Origin: Amyelois transitella
Lineage: Eukaryota; Arthropoda; Insecta; Lepidoptera; Pyralidae
Length of the DNA stretch: 64,000 nucleotides
Assembly: GCF_032362555.1 (NCBI RefSeq)
Contig: NC_083519.1
Coordinates: forward strand, 9,131,501-9,195,500
Reading direction: 5' to 3'
The notes under the pieces were generated by a model. That model did not search any database, was not told the DNA's origin, and saw only the letters and a list, made by a program, of their open reading frames with translations. Of the stretch, positions 57,765-64,000 are shown piece after piece (position 1 is the stretch's first letter; every line of letters begins with the position of its first letter). Position numbers and translations under genes: made by a program.

Positions 57765-60700
57765 TCAGTAATCATTCCTCTCCGTCGCATCCTCATTTAT
57801 AACCGACAAATTTTCCTCAGAAATTTTCTCCAAGCACCCGCAGGTGAGCGACGACATCGTGCTGTTGGCCAAATCTTCTTCGATCTTCTTCTCCAGCATC
57901 TCAAAGTCGTCATTCTCAATCTGGCACTTGATGCACTCCTCCGACGAGGAGTCCTGGTAGCTCATCACGTTTTCTATATTGACTTCGATTTCTTCATCGC
58001 GGGTGATTAAGGAGGGGCTGCTGTTGCTTAGAATTCTGGTTTCTTTGAGGGTGGGCGTGAATATCTCCGACTTGGGCCGCGGCCGCCCCACACGACACAC
58101 GGTCTCGCGGCGCGCCAGCGTGCGCGTGCGCGCGAGCAGCAGCGTGTCGCGCGGCGCGTCCACGGCGTCGCGCGACTCCGTGTCCGAGTTGTCGCAGCGG
58201 AAGTAGATCGTGTCGCACCCGTTTTCTTGCTTCACCTACATGTGATTTTAGTTATATTAGAACGGAATTTCACATAAACAATAGATGCAGATATCTAATA
58301 AACACCTTTAAAAATGATCACGAGAACGAAACTAACTTAAAATCTATAATTAAGGGACTTGCTGTATTCTATATTCTCCAAAAAAAAAAAACAATAAGGT
58401 ACCTTGATGAGACAACAATCGTCCTCTCTCTCGCACAGTATCTCGTGCAGCGAGCCGTGTAGCGGTATCAGCTTCACTTTGCCTCCAAAATTTTCTTGCA
58501 AATGCGTGGAGAGGTCGTCATCTATGTACAAATCTTCGGTGCTTCTAGCTTCCTGCAATAGAAAAAGTATGTATGTAGGTTGTAAACACATCTCGTCTTT
58601 TTTAAAAAAAGATGTGCAAAAAGCCAACATCACGTGGTGTTCCCAGGCGGTCACCCATCCAAGTACTGACCACGCCCGACGTTGCTTAACTTCGGTGATC
58701 GGACGAGAACCGGTGTTTTCAACGTGGTATGGACGTTGGCGACAGTAAGACTAAAATTTGTGAACTATTTCCAAAGCATAATACGATTCTTTCTTCTATG
58801 AATAGTTCCGTATTTTGCGAATAGATGTCGTTACAATTCTTTAGAAAAATCATGAAAATAAGTTTAGTATAATATAATACCTACCTGTATAGCATTGAAA
58901 GCCTGACACCTCTTCAAGAGCGTCGGCTCGTCATCGGCTGGGTTCTTATCCCGGGCGGGGCTCGACTCGCTTATCATTACGTTCACGCAGTTATCTAGCA
59001 CCTGCAACACACATTTACAATATTTAAATTCTCTCCGACTGTTTTATTTTTAACACGTCGGGAACGGCAGTGACTGAGAGAACGTGCTCCCTTTTTTTGA
59101 ATATGTTTGCCGAACTTGATGCTTATTAAAAATATAAACAAAAAACACTTCAAGACCGAATAAGATAAAATGTTGTTCAAAGTAGTTTACAAGGTTTACT
59201 TATACAAATCAACAAATCACGCCTCTTCTTCCTTGTGGGATAGGCAGAGAATACTTGTCACGATCACTGCTTCCACGTTCATATTCATACAAAAACTTAC
59301 CTGCAGACTATTCTCCCCAGTCCGACTAAACGTAATCTGTAGCAACGGCTTGTTGTTCCCGTTAATTTTCACTCTAGAAAATGACTTGACAGTCTCCTTC
59401 TTCCCTTCCTCGTCATTCTTCAAGCTCTCGACGATGTTAGACACTCCTTTATTGAGAATGTCGTCGCATGTGCAGGAATCTTCAGATATTTCATGTAATA
59501 GATGTTGGAACTCCTTGCGAATTAGTTCCCTGATGAATTCCTCTATGCTTCTCGTGTCGGTCGCTTGGTCGGTTTTACTGGTCGTTATGGTCACGTCTTC
59601 CGAAGACGTGCTGAAATCGTTCATCATCAATATTTAATGTAAGTATATTAAAAAGTACATACATACATACATATCGTCACGTCTATATCCCTTGCGGGGT
59701 AGACAGAGCCAACAGTCTTGAAAAGACTGAATGGCCACGTTCAGCTATTTGGCTTAATGATAGAATTGAGATTCAAATAGTGACAGGTTACTAGCCCATC
59801 GCCTAAAAAAAGAATCCCAAGTTTGTAAGCCTGTCCCTTAGTCGCCTTTTATGACATCCATGGGAAAGAGATGGAGCGGTCCTATTCTTTTTTGTATTGG
59901 TGCCGGGAACCACACGGCACCAATACAAAAAAGAATAGGACGTTAAAAAGTAATTTGTCAATTGCATAAAGAAAAAAAAAACAAAAAGCCAACATCACGT
60001 GGTGTTCCCAGGCGGTCACCCATCCAAGTACTGACCACGCCCGACGTTGCTTAACTTCGGTGATCGGACGAGAACCGGTGTTTTCAACGTGGTATGGACG
60101 TTGGCGATAGCAGAAACGAAATAAGTGTATATTAATCGTAAAACAACTTAATATTTTACGTAAAACAAAAATAAACCCAAAACGTTACCATTTATCGAAG
60201 CTCTTCTGTCGTGTCCTATCTCGACCCCTCTCAGAAAAGTTTATACTCTTCGCGATCGCCTCACGGTTCTGGCAGAACTGCTCCCATTGGCTGCCTGCAA
60301 AATGTGGACATTTCGTGTGATACATGTATACATGATCAACTTTACCATAAATCTTTTTGAAAGAAAAAAATGGTTCATTCGTTTTTGAGTTTATTTGTTA
60401 CAAAGAAAATATAAAAGAATAAAAACCATCGAGTCATATCAGTACGGACGAGGTAGTGCAACAGTGGTTAAAAAATTATAACTATTTCATAAAAATATAA
60501 ACCTTACCGCTTATACCTTTACATACTGTATTGTATCCGTGTAAAGGTTTATCAAGGGAAAGACTAATACATAAACTTGTGATTATTTTTGGCGATGGGC
60601 TAGAGACTCACTACTTATTTGAATCTCAATTCCATCATTAAGCCATACTGCGGAAGTAGGAAGCTATTCAGTCTTTTTAACTGTTGGCTGTTCTACCTCT

Positions 60701-63700
60701 ACCCCTGTTGTTTCTACCCCTTGAGGGATAAAGACGTGATAAAATTATGTATGTATGTAAGTGCTTGTAAGGCCCAAAATTTGTATTATGGCTAGCCATT
60801 GAGCCGTACATAATATGTGAAGCGATTAGTAGGAGACCGTTTTGTGAAAATTTAAAACCCATTACAATAAAATAATCATGCAAAATTTTTAAAGTATTAT
60901 TTCTTTTATTGTTACAATCACCTTATTATTTAAACAATTTAAAACTCAAACTAAAAATTTCTTTCAGGTAATTTATTTGTACACAATCAATTGTACAGAT
61001 CTTTGCTCTAAGATAACACTTACTAATACTTCTATTAATATAAGAAGACAAATCAACTGACTGATAGTAAGACTTATAATTCGAAAAACTAAAATAAATT
61101 ATTTTTAAACTAACACATTTTAAAATAAAAAAAATACTCTGACAAACAAAATAAAGCTTTAATACAGCTTACAAAATTCTAGCTATAAATCAAACAGTAC
61201 AACCGGATAAAAATGCTGGTTAGTTAGTATTATTTAGTTAGTATTTCACACATACATTGTATCTTTTTTGCCTCCCATACAAATCTAAAAGTTACTACTA
61301 CCCAACACCAAAAAAAGCAACAAAATAAATAACCAAGGACACAAATATTAACAACACAAATAATTTCTCGGAACTACTTTTGTTTTTCGTAGGTAACGAT
61401 TAATTTCAAATCTTGAAGGCTTAGATTTCCTATGTGAAAAGTAAGTAAATTAATACTATAAGTATATTATAAGTAAATTTATACTATAGTATTAATACTA
61501 TAGTCAATTGACTATAGTATTAATTTACTTACTTAGTATCTAAACAAATTTTTTTAGATACTGAAAGTTACGGTTAGTTAATCTTGATATGTATTTGAAA
61601 ATAAAGTCTGTTTTTAAATTAATTTATTATGAGAAGGAAAAGTTAAATTACATTTTACTTTTGCTATGCAAAAGATTTTTTTCCTTTATTTCAGTGCCAA
61701 AACGAAATGGGCTACATAATGTTTCTTTTTTCTTAAAAGCGATATTTATTTATTTATTTTATTTAAATAAACATGACAAAAAAGACAACAATTCAACAAA
61801 TGCAATCTTTTCGGCTACCATCACCCCATAAAATTCCTCACTTCATTCTACCAATACTTAGTGAGTGTATACTGTGAAGGTGACACTAGTCCCCCTGCGC
61901 ATGCGCAGCGCGGCACTGACCGTGAGCGCGGCCCGCCAGCGCCGGCAGCGACTGCTGCGCGCGCACGCAGTGCGACGCCGGCTTCACCGCCGCTGACAGC
62001 TGATTCCTGATGACAAACACAAAGCTGACCATCATCTCACGACTGTTGGTTTCGTCTGCCTCGTCAGGGACGTATAATTTTGAATGGTAAATTTAAGTAA
62101 TAACTTTGTAAGCAACGCAAAGTGTCAGTTTATGTAGAAAACAAATAATAACAATTTAATTTCTTTTCACTATTTAGATATTTATTTATGCCAAGTAAAA
62201 AAATTAAATAAAGACTTCATTCAACAAAAAGCCAACATCACGTGGTGTTCCCAGGCGGTCACCCATCCAAGTACTGACCACGCCCGACGTTGCTTAACTT
62301 CGGTGATCGGACGAGAACCGGTGTTTTCAACGTGGTATGGACGTTGGCGTATAGTGTTATGAAATTCGTAAAGAGAATTATCTCGATTATACAATACACT
62401 GATAAAATCATAGCGAAATAAGCTGAAGTAACTAACATAGGCCATGGACATTTCAACTTTTTTTTGAACTCTACTTACATGCTTTAAATGGCTTCTGCAG
62501 CTTGCAAAAAAAACAGGATTTAACAAACTACTTACACTACATGAAATGAACAGAAAACTTCCCATTTGAACATGGTACCACTATCCACAGATTATGTGTA
62601 TGGGATAAAGTGGCAAAAAGCAATAAAATACAAACATATAGCCACGTCTATATCCCTTGCGGGTTTGACCTGACCAACCAACAGTCTTGAAGACTAAAAG
62701 ACCATATGCTGTATGGCTAAAATGGAAACGAGATTCAAACTAAGCAATGCTAGCCTTCAAGATCATCTTCAAGAGTTAATAACTATTCCCTTAGTCATCT
62801 TTTACGACATTGAGGCAAAGATATGGAGTGGTCTTATTCTAAAGTCCCAAGAATCACGGCAAATCTCTCTACATCTGTAAAGCGCAGATAGATGGCGCTT
62901 GTTTCTTTGTTATTCTATATTATTATAATGAAGAGATAAAGTTTGAACATTGATTGCTTGTTTATTTGTAAAGGCTTATCTTCAGAAATACAGAATGGGA
63001 TCATGATTTTTCTTTCCACAATTAAAAAGGTATACTATACATTATCTACTGATGTTATAGGCTATGTACGTACCACGGTGGAAGCGGTGGCCGGTGCCGC
63101 TAGTTAGTATGTAATATATTTTTTGTTCGTGATATAACGATTTGTAAGTGATAAAAGACTCACTTGCTATCCTCAGGCAGAGAAAACGATCGGCCGGTCT
63201 TCCTGTTAGCCTCCAGGATCCACTTCTCGTGTATGGCGACCAACGGCTTCACGCTGAGACCTGCTAACGCTTCGTCCTGTAAGCGCCATCTGTTGGCGAG
63301 CTCCGAACTCTTGTATGACCACGAGTTGCTGCGCTCGCGCCCGGGAGATTCGGCCGACGATTGTGACGATAGCCTACGAATATTTCGAATATATTTGGGC
63401 CTAAGAACTTAAGAAGTACTACAAAATAGCAAAAAGATAAGAAATAAAATTCGTTCACTGTGAATCTGGGATAGATCTCTGCACTATAAATATATTTTTA
63501 AATTAAAACGAAAACGAAGTATTCTACGTATAATGAAAACTATATTATTTCTAAAAGCTGTCGAGAAAATTGCAAAAACAAAAAAAAAATTTTTATGTTT
63601 GAAAATCTTAAAAACAAATAGCAAAAAGCCACCATCACGTGGTGTTCCCAGGCGGTCACCCATCCAAGTACTGACCACGCCCGACGTTGCGATCGGACGA

Positions 63701-64000
63701 GAACCGGTGTTTTCAACGTGGTATGGACGTTGGCGGTAAAGATTTTGAAAATGATTATGATATAAACTAAGAATTCAACTCTTAAAAATTCACGAGTACG
63801 CATACAATTAATAGAACTGAGATTCAAAAAGACAGGTTGCTATTCCTAGCCCATCGCCTAAAAGAATAAACCAAAGTTTATAAACACATCAAACCTTTTA
63901 AAATCAGCGAAGTTCTCCTGCCGCGTCACCATTTCTGGTGAGCACAAGCGTCCATTGTCCTGTAACTCCGTGCGTTCAGACGAATGTCTCACGCCATTTT
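57765..64000 (-). CDS. Unrecognised gene, 3' part (last 8 exons, 517 aa)
   Basis: I do not recognise the product. Minus-strand exons with consistent phases: 63895-64000 (cut by the window edge), 63164-63373, 61921-62006, 60189-60294, 59301-59610, 58885-59001, 58403-58552, 57765-58235; stop TAA at 57765-57767. The second exon in the window reads 'LSVKPLVAIHEKWILEANRK'. Later parts include 'GSQWEQFCQNREAIAKSINF', 'EEFIRELIRKEFQHLLHEIS', 'KINGNNKPLLQITFSRTGEN' and 'GKVKLIPLHGSLHEILCERE'. The last exon is acidic, with CIKC and CGC pairs. Composition is Ser/Glu/Asp-rich and mostly disorder-like; no signal peptide or membrane segment is seen in this part. Introns 1, 2, 4 and 7, counting from the right edge, each contain a 5S rRNA gene on the same strand. 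Confidence 0.78.
58622..58740 (-). rRNA. 5S rRNA gene, copy 1
   Basis: On the minus strand it begins 'gccaacgtccataccacgtt' and contains the internal control region ('aagttaagcaacgtcgggcg', then 'gggtgaccgcctggg'). It ends 'gatgttggct' in a T5 Pol III terminator. Length is 119 nt, and the ends pair as helix I. An AT-rich 'aaatag' lies about 25-30 nt upstream, where arthropod 5S genes use a TATA-like element. It sits in the 332-bp intron between exons 58403-58552 and 58885-59001 of the host gene, same strand. Confidence 0.93.
59208..59290 (-). repeat. R2 3' fragment, diverged
   Basis: 'aaatcacgcctcttcttcct' then 'gggataggcagagaatactt', in the intron just before the 59301-59610 exon on the minus strand. 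Confidence 0.65.
59657..59932 (-). mobile_element. R1 SINE-like element
   Basis: Well-preserved full reverse copy ('catatcgtcacgtctatatc' to 'ttggtgccgggaaccacacg'). It is followed by about 20 bp of R1 head in the opposite sense ('caccaatacaaaaaagaata'), forming a small hairpin. Confidence 0.9.
59987..60105 (-). rRNA. 5S rRNA gene, copy 2
   Basis: Identical to copy 1 over the 119-nt transcribed part as far as I can read, with the same T5 terminator. A TATA-like 'aatataca' lies 21-28 nt upstream. Contained in host intron 59611-60188, same strand. The flanks differ from copy 1 except for the C at -1 and the G after the T-run. Confidence 0.93.
60583..60757 (+). repeat. R1 copy, 5'-truncated and diverged
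   Basis: 'tttttggcgatgggctagag', 'catcattaagccatactgcg' and a tail 'aaagacgtgataaaattatg' plus TATG. Confidence 0.72.
61439..61534. repeat. Long AT-rich inverted repeat
   Basis: Perfect 22-bp arms at 61439-61460 and 61513-61534, with smaller palindromes between ('tatagtattaatactata', 'gtcaattgac'). Lies in the intron 60295-61920 of the unrecognised gene. It may be a MITE relic or simply a cruciform-prone AT tract. Confidence 0.7.
61896..61907. promoter_or_regulatory. Perfect NRF1-type motif
   Basis: TGCGCATGCGCA, a perfect palindromic NRF1 consensus, in a short GC-rich patch just inside the intron next to exon 61921-62006. Possible internal promoter or enhancer; not otherwise supported. Confidence 0.4.
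62230..62348 (-). rRNA. 5S rRNA gene, copy 3
   Basis: Same 119-nt sequence and T5 terminator as copies 1 and 2. Upstream AT content is high ('ataattc' near -30) but a TATA-like box is weaker. Contained in host intron 62007-63163, same strand. Confidence 0.92.
62628..62862 (-). repeat. Degenerate R1 copy
   Basis: 'catatagccacgtctatatc', 'ttagtcatcttttacgacat' and a short head remnant; many substitutions and gaps. Confidence 0.65.
63627..63734 (-). pseudogene. 5S rRNA copy 4, 11-nt deletion
   Basis: Matches the other copies but lacks 11 nt ('accgaagttaa', about 5S positions 45-55), which removes the start of box A in the internal promoter. It also carries a substitution in the 3' helix-I strand (T to G near position 114). 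The T5 terminator and an upstream 'tatatcat' remain. Contained in host intron 63374-63894, same strand. Probably not transcribed efficiently. Confidence 0.88.
63808..63880 (-). repeat. R1 core fragment
   Basis: 'agaactgagattcaaaaaga' and 'tagcccatcgcctaaaagaa'; a short diverged piece about 15 bp from the 63895 exon. Confidence 0.55.

Noticed and set aside
62221-62565. 114-aa minus-strand ORF over the 5S copy
   Set aside because: Similar short 'AWEHHVMLAF' frames appear at every 5S copy; they are translations of 5S rRNA, not protein.

Overview
The window looks like nuclear DNA from an insect, most likely a moth or butterfly. Genes have many short coding exons separated by AT-rich introns with GT-AG borders. 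Introns and intergenic gaps are full of short retroposons, several of a look common in lepidopteran genomes: tRNA-headed SINEs, TATG-tailed retroposons and a repeat opening with a 'ctgtgcccgcgacttcgtc' type sequence. The taxonomic call is an inference; no species is claimed.

Layout. (1) 117-3475 (+): 3' part of fructose-1,6-bisphosphatase. (2) 4887-21871 (-): complete NCBP1/CBP80, 10 exons, 799 aa. Its 11-kb fifth intron holds, on the opposite strand, a complete two-exon gene (12378-18777, +) for a 1,094-aa predicted secreted Thr/Pro/Glu-rich protein. (3) 22226-24711 (+): complete SIRT6-type sirtuin, 6 exons, 386 aa, head-to-head with NCBP1 across 354 bp. (4) 26438-35540 (-): complete dolichol kinase, 9 exons, 500 aa; one intron contains a CR1-group LINE with an intact ORF2. 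(5) 37263-55584 (+): complete mitochondrial aldehyde dehydrogenase (ALDH2-like), 11 exons, 511 aa, with very repeat-rich introns. (6) 57765-64000 (-): 3' part of an unrecognised gene (8 exons, last 517 residues). Four of its introns each carry a 5S rRNA gene on the same strand; three look intact and one has an 11-nt deletion.

The genes are housekeeping metabolism, RNA processing, chromatin and glycosylation genes with no evident pathway link. Neighbours are arranged head-to-head or tail-to-tail.

Repeat names used below are mine. R1: about 265-bp SINE-like element with a (TATG)n tail. R2: LINE 3' fragment whose tail resembles that of R1. R3: about 230-bp repeat beginning 'ctgtgcccgcgacttcgt'. 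R4: about 180-bp repeat beginning 'gcgacccgccccggcttcgc'. R5: about 160-bp repeat seen twice. R6: tRNA-derived SINE.

The most unusual signals are: dispersed 5S rRNA genes in four introns of one gene; tandem duplication of the 3' tail of a coding exon plus its splice donor into the following intron (five extra copies in ALDH, one in NCBP1); a SINE/LINE pair sharing a tail; a 420-bp retroposon with target-site duplication; and several DNA transposon relics whose target-site duplications can be read directly.
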